Assembly: GCA_029881855.1 (NCBI GenBank)
Contig: JAOULU010000040.1
Location: 1-9,670, forward strand
Origin: Nitrosomonas sp.
GTDB taxonomy: Bacteria; Pseudomonadota; Gammaproteobacteria; Burkholderiales; Nitrosomonadaceae
DNA length: 9,670 bases
Direction: 5' to 3'
The translations under genes were made by a program, and so were the position numbers. This document shows positions 1 to 6,966 of the stretch, piece by piece. The notes beneath the pieces were generated by a model. It was not told the origin of the DNA. It saw nothing but the letters and a program-made list of their open reading frames with translations, and ran no database searches. Within the stretch, counting starts at the first letter, position 1. Every line of letters begins with the position of its first letter.

Positions 1-343
1 CAGCCTCACCCAAACGGATGCGGTCAGCAGCCAGCGCCACAGACTGCAAGCCAGAAGCACAAAAACGATTCACGGTCATACCTGAGACACTATCAGGCAA
101 TCCAGCCAATAACACAGCAACACGCGCCACATTAATCCCCTGCTCCGCTTCAGGCATTGCGCAGCCAACAATCACATCATCTATGGCAGCTGGATCCAGC
201 CCATTACATTGGGCCATAACCGCTTTTAATACATGCACGAGCATGTCATCTGGCCTTACATTTCTGAACATACCTCGTGGCGCCTTACCGACAGGTGTAC
301 GTGTAGCAGCTACAATATAGGCATCTTGGGTTTGCTTGGTCAT
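1..343 (-). CDS. fadA: Acetyl-CoA acyltransferase (thiolase), N-terminal part, cut by window edge
   Basis: This is the last enzyme of the beta-oxidation cycle: it cleaves 3-ketoacyl-CoA with CoA to acetyl-CoA and a shortened acyl-CoA in the cytoplasm. About 114 residues are visible of a family usually near 390-400. The N-terminus (DAYIVAATRTPVGKAPRG) is the typical thiolase opening. NRFCASGLQSVALAADRI contains the nucleophilic cysteine, Cys95, which forms the acyl-enzyme. The ATG at 343 is preceded by AAGGAG at a good distance. It lies 49 bases downstream of the FadN-type gene on the same strand, which fits a fadN-fadA operon. A biosynthetic acetoacetyl-CoA thiolase has the same N-terminal motifs. 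The partner gene favours the degradative role, but the missing C-terminus prevents a firm choice. Confidence 0.9.
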   Translation of the reverse strand, partial: MTKQTQDAYIVAATRTPVGKAPRGMFRNVRPDDMLVHVLKAVMAQCNGLDPAAIDDVIVGCAMPEAEQGINVARVAVLLAGLPDSVSGMTVNRFCASGLQSVALAADRIRLGEA

Positions 344-363
344 CAGTTTCTCCTTTGATCATA

Positions 364-390
364 AAACCAGAAATACTTCCTGGTTTCTGG
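364..390. other. Intergenic inverted repeats with two alternative pairings
   Basis: The 49-base gap between the two fad genes holds two overlapping stem options. AAACCAG (364-370) can pair with CTGGTTT (380-386), and CCAGAAA (367-373) can pair with TTTCTGG (384-390). Both stems have seven pairs and loops of about ten bases, and they exclude each other. No run of T follows on the transcribed strand, so this is not a typical intrinsic terminator. It may affect mRNA processing or the relative amounts of the two proteins; that is inference. Confidence 0.45.
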
Positions 391-392
391 AA

Positions 393-2912
393 TCAGTTCC
401 TAAGTGGCTTACCTGTTTTCATCGTATGTTCGACACGTGCTTGCGTTTTTTCTGTTGCAAGTAACTCAATAAATGCTGTTCTTTCAAGCTCTAGAAACCA
501 GTCCTCATCTACCAGACTGCCTGGTGTGAGATCGCCACCGCACATGACATGAGCTACCTTGCTGCCAATTAAATGATCATGTTCAGAGATAAATCCGCCT
601 TCACGCATGTTAACAAGTAGGCTTTGTATTGTTGCAATACCTGTGCTGCCAGCTACTGGAATTTGCCTGGTTTTAAGTGGCGGGCGATAACCGCCTTCTG
701 CTAATGCAAGCGCATGTATTTTAGCAACATGCAACAACTCAAAACGATGCATCACCACTTGATCTGATGACCGTAGAAATCCCATTACTTTAGCTTGTTC
801 TGCACTTTTTGCTAATTCCGCCATAGCCACAGTTTGAAAATATTTTTTTAATTGTGGAAATGGATCACCTTCTAAAGAATTTTGTGCTGCTCTGAGTGCA
901 AATTCTTTACATCCACCACCCGCTGGCAATAGGCCCACACCAACTTCAACCAAACCAATATAACTTTCCAATGTGGCAACTGCACGATCACAATGCATTA
1001 CGAATTCACAACCACCACCCAGCGCCAATCCATCTACAGCAGCTATCGTTGGCACCATGGAATATCGAAGCGCTTGTGAAACTTGTTGGAATTGTTCCAC
1101 CATGGCCTTAACTTCGGCTAATTTCTTTGCCATTAAAACATCAGCAAGATCTAATTCACGCGCTGCTTTAAGAACAGTCGACTGTGCAGATTTCTTGAAA
1201 TCTCTAAAAAACCTATCAAATGCCGAAGGTTTATAAGGGGGTGCATTAGTTGTTTGTGTGTCTTTTTTAGGTTTTTCTGTTACTTTCTTTAAATTAGCAC
1301 CTGCGGAAAATGGTGGCTCAGTTTGCCAGATGACCAAAGCACGCCAATTTTGCTCAGCCTCTTTGATGGCCTGCAGCACACCATCGAGTACATCAACACC
1401 TATCGTATGCATTTTAGTCTTGAAACTCAGTATGGCAATTTGGTCTCCACTATGCCACATTCTGACGGCATCATTTTCAAAAATAGTTTCACCATAAATT
1501 GCCGTTTCGCCTATCAGACGGTCTGGGTATAACTGCCGCTGATAAACTGACAAATCAGATCGTCTTTGTGTTGTCTTATCGACCGGCGCAAATGACCCTA
1601 ATGCAGAATGGACACTTTGTGTTTCACTCTCAGCAATGTCCATAACCCAATCAGGCAACGGAGCTTGACTCATGCTTTTACCCGCAGCAATATCTTCTTT
1701 GATCCATATGGCAATTTGCTTCCAACCCGCTGACTGCCAGATTTCAAAAGGTCCTTGATTCCAACCAAAGCCCCATCGTATCGCCAGATCTAAATCACGC
1801 GTATTATCAGCTATGGATTCAAGATGCACCGCACAATAATGAAATAAATCACGAAATATTGACCATAAGAATTGTGCCTGAGGTTGCTGGCTATTACGTA
1901 ACTCAGCAAACTTCTTCGGTGGACTATTGTATTTCAACAGTTGTTGAATATCAGCATCAACCTCACCTACGGACAAGCGGTAAGTATTCGTAGCGATATC
2001 TAAAACATGTATCTCCTTACCATTTTTCTGATAGACACCTCGTTTAACTTTCTGTCCAAGTGCGCCATCATTAATCAAGTTTTGTAACCAATCTGGCACT
2101 GTAAAATAAGAATGCCATGCGTCATCCGGTAATGTGTCGCGCATCGTATTGACAACATGTGCCAATGTGTCTAAACCAACTACATCAGCAGTTCGAAACG
2201 TCGCGCTTTTGGGTCGCTCAATCAATGCACCTGTCAGTGCATCTACCAAATCAAAACCGAAACCAAACGCCTTACCATGATGCATAGTTGCCAATAGGGA
2301 AAACACACCAACTCTATTGGCAATAAAATTCGGTGTATCTTTAGCACGGATAACCCCTTTCCCTAAATACGTTACTAAAAACGCTTCAAGCTGATCTAAC
2401 ATCTCAGAATCACTAGTACTACAGGCTACTAATTCAACCAGATGCATATAACGTGGCGGATTAAAAAAATGGATGCCGCAAAAACGATGACGCAGCTCTT
2501 CTGGAAACGCGTCAGCCAATTGGTTGATTGATAAGCCGGAAGTATTGCTGGCAAATATTGTCTGGCTTCCAAGGTATGGCACAACTTTTTGATACAAATC
2601 ACGCTTCCAATCCATACGCTCAGCAATAGCTTCAATTACCAAATCGCAATCTTTAAGTAACTCTAGATGTTGATCGTAGTTGGCCGGTTGGATATAAATT
2701 GCTTTATCTGGAATCGATAAAGGGGCAGGTTCTTGTTTTTTTAATTTCTCTACGGCTTTATTGATATTTATATTAGGGTTATCTGCATCACCTGGCAATT
2801 CAAATAACAATGTTTCAATATTGGCATTAATTAAATGCGCTGCAATTTGTGCACCCATAACACCTGCACCCAATACCGCAGCTTTACGTACCTTAAAGTT
2901 ATTGTTACTCAA
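393..2912 (-). CDS. fadN: Bifunctional 3-hydroxyacyl-CoA dehydrogenase / enoyl-CoA hydratase, FadN type
   Basis: The enzyme hydrates trans-2-enoyl-CoA and oxidises the L-3-hydroxyacyl-CoA with NAD+, supplying the adjacent thiolase. Domain order is dehydrogenase then hydratase, the reverse of classical FadB/FadJ and like Bacillus FadN. The NAD-binding motif GAGVMG is at residues 15-20. GIHFFNPPRYMHLVE holds the catalytic pair His148 and Glu160, with the family's 12-residue spacing. The dehydrogenase C-terminal domain follows to about 310, with a second, weaker copy near 360-430. The crotonase domain (about 490-720) shows SAGANL (oxyanion loop), GLALGGGCE with Glu636, and GLVEVGVGLLPAGGG with Glu656. 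These two glutamates are 20 apart, as in enoyl-CoA hydratase. The C-terminus (ISEHDH, LVDEDW, KTGKPLRN) is typical. The start is TTG, with AGGAGG five bases before it; an in-frame TAG at 2922-2924 excludes a longer protein, and the next Met is inside the NAD motif. One oddity is an extra lysine-rich stretch of roughly 50 residues within 542-603. Confidence 0.93.
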   Translation of the reverse strand: MSNNNFKVRKAAVLGAGVMGAQIAAHLINANIETLLFELPGDADNPNININKAVEKLKKQEPAPLSIPDKAIYIQPANYDQHLELLKDCDLVIEAIAERMDWKRDLYQKVVPYLGSQTIFASNTSGLSINQLADAFPEELRHRFCGIHFFNPPRYMHLVELVACSTSDSEMLDQLEAFLVTYLGKGVIRAKDTPNFIANRVGVFSLLATMHHGKAFGFGFDLVDALTGALIERPKSATFRTADVVGLDTLAHVVNTMRDTLPDDAWHSYFTVPDWLQNLINDGALGQKVKRGVYQKNGKEIHVLDIATNTYRLSVGEVDADIQQLLKYNSPPKKFAELRNSQQPQAQFLWSIFRDLFHYCAVHLESIADNTRDLDLAIRWGFGWNQGPFEIWQSAGWKQIAIWIKEDIAAGKSMSQAPLPDWVMDIAESETQSVHSALGSFAPVDKTTQRRSDLSVYQRQLYPDRLIGETAIYGETIFENDAVRMWHSGDQIAILSFKTKMHTIGVDVLDGVLQAIKEAEQNWRALVIWQTEPPFSAGANLKKVTEKPKKDTQTTNAPPYKPSAFDRFFRDFKKSAQSTVLKAARELDLADVLMAKKLAEVKAMVEQFQQVSQALRYSMVPTIAAVDGLALGGGCEFVMHCDRAVATLESYIGLVEVGVGLLPAGGGCKEFALRAAQNSLEGDPFPQLKKYFQTVAMAELAKSAEQAKVMGFLRSSDQVVMHRFELLHVAKIHALALAEGGYRPPLKTRQIPVAGSTGIATIQSLLVNMREGGFISEHDHLIGSKVAHVMCGGDLTPGSLVDEDWFLELERTAFIELLATEKTQARVEHTMKTGKPLRN

Positions 2913-2917
2913 TTTCG

Positions 2918-2923
2918 CCTCCT
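2918..2923 (-). promoter_or_regulatory. Perfect Shine-Dalgarno deciding a TTG start
   Basis: On the minus strand AGGAGG is followed by five bases and then TTG, the start of the FadN-type gene. An in-frame TAG overlaps this site, and no ATG or GTG lies between it and the NAD-binding motif, so the site fixes the start. The strong site probably offsets the weak start codon. Confidence 0.85.
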
Positions 2924-3403
2924 ACTTGATCCGGTTATGAGATAACTTTGATACAACAACCCTATTGATATCTAAGGAAATACCAATCTATGGAAAAATC
3001 TATAAGCTTATGGCAAATAATTTCATTGCAATAATACTAGTCTAGACAACAGACAGTAATTTCTTACAGTTTATATACAATGTAATAAAAAATTAAACTC
3101 GAAATTTATAATTAGCAATTTATCTGTCCCAGTTTAAATTTGTTTAAAAAATATTCTACGAATGACATGTATTCCATACCCATTTAATAAAGAGTACAAG
3201 TATGGTTTATAAAGAGCAAGTTTGATTTAAGTTTTTACATCAGCTAAGAACAATCCAATTTTTATGTTTTATCTATTTGAATAGAATTTATTCTGATTAA
3301 TCTTCTCTCCAAGACAATTTCAAGCTAAAAAAGCGCAAATAATTCATTGAATACCCGAATAAATAGCCTTTTTCCATGATTGCATGTGATATCAAAAGCC
3401 CAA
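2924..3403. other. Long AT-rich divergent intergenic region
   Basis: This gap separates the minus-strand fad genes from the plus-strand ovo genes. I found no open frame of convincing length, no tRNA-like fold and no repeat array. It must hold promoters for both directions, but no minus-strand -35/-10 pair stands out. Short symmetric elements are present: GTCTAGAC near 3042-3049, AGAAT-TT-ATTCT at 3283-3294, ATTCATTGAAT (perfect, odd-centred) at 3342-3352 and TGATATCA at 3387-3394. In such AT-rich DNA some of these are expected by chance. Confidence 0.6.
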
Positions 3404-3420
3404 GACGTTATAATAACGTC
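3404..3420 (+). promoter_or_regulatory. Candidate ovoAB promoter -10 inside a 17-base perfect palindrome (operator)
   Basis: GACGTTATAATAACGTC is a perfect inverted repeat with 8-base arms around a central A. It contains TATAAT at 3409-3414, the sigma-70 -10 consensus. Transcription from it would start near 3421, leaving a leader of about 35 bases before the ovoA ATG. No good -35 hexamer lies 16-18 bases upstream; that stretch reads TGTGATAT. A protein bound to the palindrome would cover the -10 element, which suggests a repressor or a redox-sensing regulator. That role is inferred from position only. Confidence 0.5.
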
Positions 3421-3455
3421 CAAAAATTAAATATTAATCTGACAAACCTTACAAG

Positions 3456-5570
3456 ATGCCAAATCCACTTTTTCAGAGAACACCTTTATTAGATGGTGAT
3501 GATGTCCACGCAAAAAGAGAAGAAATACGCAGTTATTTTCACACAACCCTCGATCGTTATGAACAACTTTTCAATACGCTTCGTAATAATGAAGCTTATT
3601 TTAAGAAATCCATATCGTTACGCCATCCTCTGATTTTCTACTATGGACACACAGCAACTTTTTTTGTCAACAAACTGGTTCTTGCTGGCTTAATTACCGA
3701 ACGAATAAACCCCAAGTTTGAATCGATGTTTGCGGTTGGCGTAGACGAAATGAGTTGGGACGATTTGGACAATACGCATTATGACTGGCCAAGCGTTGCT
3801 GATGTACATAATTACCGCAATAAATTACGTGATATTGTGGACAAACTCATTACAGAACTACCTTTATCTTTACCCATTACATGGGAGAGTGCTTGGTGGC
3901 CCATTATCATGGGTGTAGAACATGAACGTATCCATTTAGAAACATCATCCGTACTCATCCGCCAACATGCAATTGAATACGTACAACCACATCCTGAATG
4001 GGCTGCTTGCCAGAAAACGGGTCCTGCGCCAGAAAATACATTGATAGCTGTTTCAGCTGGAAATATTGAAATTGGTAAAAACAAAGCTAACCATAAACAT
4101 TATGGCTGGGACAATGAGTATGGTCACCATACCGCACAAGTTGCCGCCTTTCAAGCCAGCCGCTATCTGGTTAGTAATCAGGAATTTCTGTCATTCATGC
4201 AGGCCGATGGTTACCAAAACGACAACTATTGGGAAGAAGAAGGTCTCTCATGGCGTAAATTCACCCAGTCTGAACACCCTGTATTTTGGATTAAGAAAGG
4301 TAGTGATTGGATTATGCGTACCATGACTGATGAGATTCCCATGCCTTGGGATTGGCCTGTCGATGTTAATTACCATGAAGCAAAAGCTTTTTGTAATTGG
4401 AAGACCGCAGTAACCGGGCAACCGGTTAGGTTGCCAACTGAGGACGAATGGTATCGGTTGTATGATGTCGCAAATCTTACAGAGGTACCACTAAACGAAC
4501 CTGCGGTTGGTAATCTACATCTGGATTACTATGCATCAAGTTGTCCGGTTAATGAATTTGCGCAAGGTGATTTTTTTGATATTGTTGGCAATACCTGGCA
4601 GTGGACTGAAACACCGACTTACCCATTTGAAGGTTTTGATGTGCACCCGTTGTATGACGACTTTACTACTCCGACCTATGATAATCAGCACAATCTCATC
4701 AAAGGTGGTTCATGGGTAGCTTGTGGCAATGAAACACTTAGAAGTGCACGCTACGCATTTCGGCGGCATTTTTTCCAGCATGCCGGATTTCGTTATGTCG
4801 TTTCAGCTGTGCCCGCTAAAACACAAAGCTCAAATTATGAGACTAATAAATTACTGTCAGAATATGGTGAATTTCATTATGGAGACACCTATTTTGATGT
4901 ACCAAACTTTCCTAAAGCACTCGCAGAAATTGCCATTGCTGCAATGGGTAACCGCACGGCACATACTGCACTGGATTTAGGTTGTGCGTCCGGACGTTCT
5001 ACTTTTGAACTTGCACGTCATTTTGATCATGTCACCGGTATTGATTTTTCTGCCCGTTTTATTGGCCAGGGCGTACAACTTGCACAGCAAGGTGTTCTAA
5101 GATACACCTTAACCGATGAGGGAGAACTTGTATCCTATAAGGAACGCACACTTGCCGGCTTGGGTTTAGATGACGTTAAAGATAAAGTTGAATTTTATCA
5201 AGGTGATGCCTGTAACCTAAAACCTCTCTTTTGCGGCTATGACTTAATTCTTGCTGCCAACTTAATAGACCGTCTCTATGATCCGTCTAAACTACTCAAC
5301 ACCATTCACACACTCATTAACTCGGGGGGCTTACTGATGATTTCTTCACCATATACATGGCTTACCGAGCACACAAAAAAAGAAGACTGGATTGGTGGAT
5401 ACAAGCGTGATGGTGAAAACTTCACAACACTAGATGGTCTAAAAGAAATATTGGGACAACATTTCAAATTAATTCAGGGCCCACAAGCTGTACCTTTTGT
5501 AATCCGTGAAACCAAGCGTAAATTCCAACATACTTTGTCTGAGGTTACCATCTGGGAGAAAATTACTTGA
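3456..5570 (+). CDS. ovoA: OvoA: 5-histidylcysteine sulfoxide synthase / 5-thiohistidine N-methyltransferase
   Basis: OvoA catalyses the first and last steps of ovothiol synthesis: an iron- and O2-dependent joining of cysteine to the imidazole of histidine as a sulfoxide, then SAM-dependent methylation of the thiohistidine. The 704-residue length matches bacterial OvoA. A DinB-like domain (about 20-175) has His65 (YYGHTATFF) and the iron motif HX3HXE as HERIHLE, with His156, His160 and Glu162. A formylglycine-generating-enzyme-like domain (about 195-455) shows RLPTEDEWYRLYD, GNTWQWTETP, KGGSW and AGFRYV. The C-terminal methyltransferase (about 475-704) has the SAM motif LDLGCASGRS from residue 506 and an acidic GIDFS strand. 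EgtB of ergothioneine synthesis is related but lacks the fused methyltransferase. The start fits the family opening (LLDGDD...KREEIRSYFH). The bases before the ATG lack a clear Shine-Dalgarno, so translation may be weak. Its end overlaps ovoB by four bases. Confidence 0.94.
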   Translation: MPNPLFQRTPLLDGDDVHAKREEIRSYFHTTLDRYEQLFNTLRNNEAYFKKSISLRHPLIFYYGHTATFFVNKLVLAGLITERINPKFESMFAVGVDEMSWDDLDNTHYDWPSVADVHNYRNKLRDIVDKLITELPLSLPITWESAWWPIIMGVEHERIHLETSSVLIRQHAIEYVQPHPEWAACQKTGPAPENTLIAVSAGNIEIGKNKANHKHYGWDNEYGHHTAQVAAFQASRYLVSNQEFLSFMQADGYQNDNYWEEEGLSWRKFTQSEHPVFWIKKGSDWIMRTMTDEIPMPWDWPVDVNYHEAKAFCNWKTAVTGQPVRLPTEDEWYRLYDVANLTEVPLNEPAVGNLHLDYYASSCPVNEFAQGDFFDIVGNTWQWTETPTYPFEGFDVHPLYDDFTTPTYDNQHNLIKGGSWVACGNETLRSARYAFRRHFFQHAGFRYVVSAVPAKTQSSNYETNKLLSEYGEFHYGDTYFDVPNFPKALAEIAIAAMGNRTAHTALDLGCASGRSTFELARHFDHVTGIDFSARFIGQGVQLAQQGVLRYTLTDEGELVSYKERTLAGLGLDDVKDKVEFYQGDACNLKPLFCGYDLILAANLIDRLYDPSKLLNTIHTLINSGGLLMISSPYTWLTEHTKKEDWIGGYKRDGENFTTLDGLKEILGQHFKLIQGPQAVPFVIRETKRKFQHTLSEVTIWEKIT
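5554..5558 (+). promoter_or_regulatory. Ribosome-binding site of ovoB inside the end of ovoA
   Basis: GGGAG lies eight bases before the TTG at 5567. The TTG shares three bases with the ovoA stop (TTGA, 5567-5570). This arrangement is typical of translational coupling, with ribosomes finishing ovoA restarting on ovoB. It supports the TTG as the real start. Confidence 0.65.
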
Positions 5571-6745
5571 GCAGTCGTTTCGACTTCGACCAAGAGATTA
5601 GCCGCACAGACACATGCAGCTTAAAATATGATGGACGGCAGAATATGTTTGGAAGGAATGATGTTATTCCTGCTTGGGTGGCTGACATGGATTTTGCCAC
5701 GCCACCCGCCGTCACACAGGCTTTGATTGAACGTGCCAACCATCCGATCTATGGTTACACTTTATTTCCTGACAGTTTATATCACTCCATTATAGATTGG
5801 ATGTTTCAGCGACATGGCTGGAGCATTGAACGTGAATGGATTGTCATGTGCCCAGGCGTTGTACCTTCACTGAATGCCGCCGTGATGGCATTCACTAAAC
5901 CCGGTGAATCTGTCATTATTCAACCCCCCGTTTATTTCCCATTTTTCTCAGCCGTCACCCAGACCGGTAGAAAACTATCCGAAAACCCACTGCTACTGGA
6001 TAACGGACGCTACACAATTGACTTTGATCATTTCGAACAATGTGCCAGTGATGCAAATTTACTGTTATTGTGTTCCCCACATAATCCAGTCGGTAGAGTT
6101 TGGCATCCATCTGAACTAGAACGCCTGCTGCAAATTGCTGATAATCACAATCTGATTATCTTCTCTGATGAAATTCATGCCGACTTAATATATCCAGGCA
6201 ATCAACACCATGTGTTAAGTACTTTTGCTGCAACTAACGCAAAAGTAATGACTGCCATGACGCCGAGCAAAACTTTTAATATTCCAGGGCTCAATCTTTC
6301 CGCTTTAATTATCCCGGACAAGCAGATTCGCTCTGCCATTAACAAAATCTTCAGCACTATGCATATCAGCGCATCCAATCCCTTCAGTATTGTGGCCTTC
6401 GAAGCAGCCTATCGTGAAGGCGGAGAATGGCTAGAAGCACTACTAATATATCTACAAGACACGCGTGATTATGTCGACGCTTTTCTAACAGAACATTTAC
6501 CCGAAATTAAACTAACCAAAACAGAAGGGACTTATCTATTATGGTTAGACTGTCATAAACTACAAATGGATGATAATCAACTCAAACATTTCATGATTCA
6601 TGAAGCAGGTATCGGTATGAGTCCAGGCACACTATTTGGTAAAGAAGGCAGTAGATTTATGCGTTTAAATATTGGTGCACCACGTCAAACCATTATAAAA
6701 ATACTGGAGCGACTTAAGCGGGCACATGACAAAACCAAAATATAA
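5567..6745 (+). CDS. ovoB: OvoB: PLP-dependent sulfoxide / C-S beta-lyase of ovothiol synthesis
   Basis: This is a fold-type I aminotransferase-like enzyme of the PatB/MalY C-S lyase family. By position it is OvoB, which cleaves the histidylcysteine sulfoxide made by OvoA, giving 5-thiohistidine plus products of the cysteine side chain. The 392 residues match the family length. Conserved pieces are IPAWVADMDFATPP near residue 35, YGYTLFPDSL, the cofactor-binding CSPHNPVGRVW, SDEIHADL, MTPSKTFNIPGLN with the Schiff-base Lys235, and RLNIGAPR near the C-terminus. The start is TTG, overlapping the ovoA stop. Without ovoA beside it this would be called a cystathionine beta-lyase or a general cysteine C-S lyase; the overlapping operon makes OvoB much more likely. 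No clear intrinsic terminator follows. Confidence 0.88.
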   Translation: MSSRFDFDQEISRTDTCSLKYDGRQNMFGRNDVIPAWVADMDFATPPAVTQALIERANHPIYGYTLFPDSLYHSIIDWMFQRHGWSIEREWIVMCPGVVPSLNAAVMAFTKPGESVIIQPPVYFPFFSAVTQTGRKLSENPLLLDNGRYTIDFDHFEQCASDANLLLLCSPHNPVGRVWHPSELERLLQIADNHNLIIFSDEIHADLIYPGNQHHVLSTFAATNAKVMTAMTPSKTFNIPGLNLSALIIPDKQIRSAINKIFSTMHISASNPFSIVAFEAAYREGGEWLEALLIYLQDTRDYVDAFLTEHLPEIKLTKTEGTYLLWLDCHKLQMDDNQLKHFMIHEAGIGMSPGTLFGKEGSRFMRLNIGAPRQTIIKILERLKRAHDKTKI

Positions 6746-6761
6746 CTGAAATAGTTACACA

Positions 6762-6780
6762 CAATCACTTAAAGTAATTG
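6762..6780. repeat. Imperfect 19-base palindrome after ovoB
   Basis: CAATCACTTAAAGTAATTG has nine-base arms with one mismatch around a central A. It lies 17 bases beyond the ovoB stop and overlaps the stop codon of the minus-strand remnant. There is no GC-rich stem and no T-tract, so it is a poor terminator in either direction. Its role is unknown. Confidence 0.35.
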
Positions 6781-6950
6781 GAGCTGGCGATCTACCAGGA
6801 TCATAAGTTCTACGTTTGTCATTTCAGGCGCAACTTTATTGCCATTGTCGTCCTTTGTTATTTTTACTGTAACATTTGCATTAGGATCTTGCATCATCAC
6901 TTCGTTGCTTACAATATACAATTCCGAACTTACCTGGGTTGATCTGCTAC
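6769..6950 (-). pseudogene. C-terminal remnant of an unidentified gene cut by the IS
   Basis: A minus-strand frame is open from the IS border to a TAA at 6769-6771, about 59 codons with no start of its own near the border. It reads in part SELYIVSNEVMMQDPNANV and ends in ELMILVDRQLQLL. The composition, with alternating polar and hydrophobic residues and few rare codons, looks protein-like, but I do not recognise the family. The other side of the IS holds no continuation: the minus strand after 8177 is full of stops. The 5' part has therefore probably been lost. A chance open frame is possible. Confidence 0.45.
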
Positions 6951-6964
6951 TAGTTTAACGGAGA
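6951..6964 (+). repeat. Terminal inverted repeat of the IS (orfB end)
   Basis: TAGTTTAACGGAGA is identical over 14 bases to the reverse complement of 8163-8176. The similarity fades further inside. The orfB stop lies two bases beyond the repeat. Confidence 0.88.
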
Positions 6965-6966
6965 GT

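Noticed and set aside
18..320. A 100-codon plus-strand open frame at the left edge
   Set aside because: It is antisense to the thiolase, whose minus-strand frame has the catalytic cysteine motif and a good ribosome-binding site.
393..2912. Classical FadB/FadJ alpha subunit
   Set aside because: Those have the crotonase domain first and the dehydrogenase second. Here the NAD motif is at residues 15-20 and the crotonase residues are at 538-656.
3404..3420. The palindrome as an intrinsic terminator
   Set aside because: Its arms are separated by one base, it is AT-rich and no T-tract follows. It also lies upstream of ovoA in a divergent region where no transcript needs to end.
2924..3455. tRNA gene, CRISPR array or riboswitch in the long spacer
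   Set aside because: No cloverleaf-like arms, regular repeat-spacer pattern or known aptamer core could be recognised by eye.
3812..4084. A 90-codon open frame on the minus strand within ovoA
   Set aside because: It lies wholly inside a well-supported gene, shows no recognisable motif, and is a shadow of the coding frame.
3456..5570. EgtB of ergothioneine synthesis instead of OvoA
   Set aside because: The protein has the HX3HXE iron motif, a fused C-terminal methyltransferase and about 700 residues, and sits with a C-S lyase. There is no separate EgtD-like histidine methyltransferase nearby.
6743..6780. An intrinsic terminator after ovoB
   Set aside because: A 5-base stem (TAACT/AGTTA) and the 19-base near-palindrome are AT-rich and lack a following T-run.
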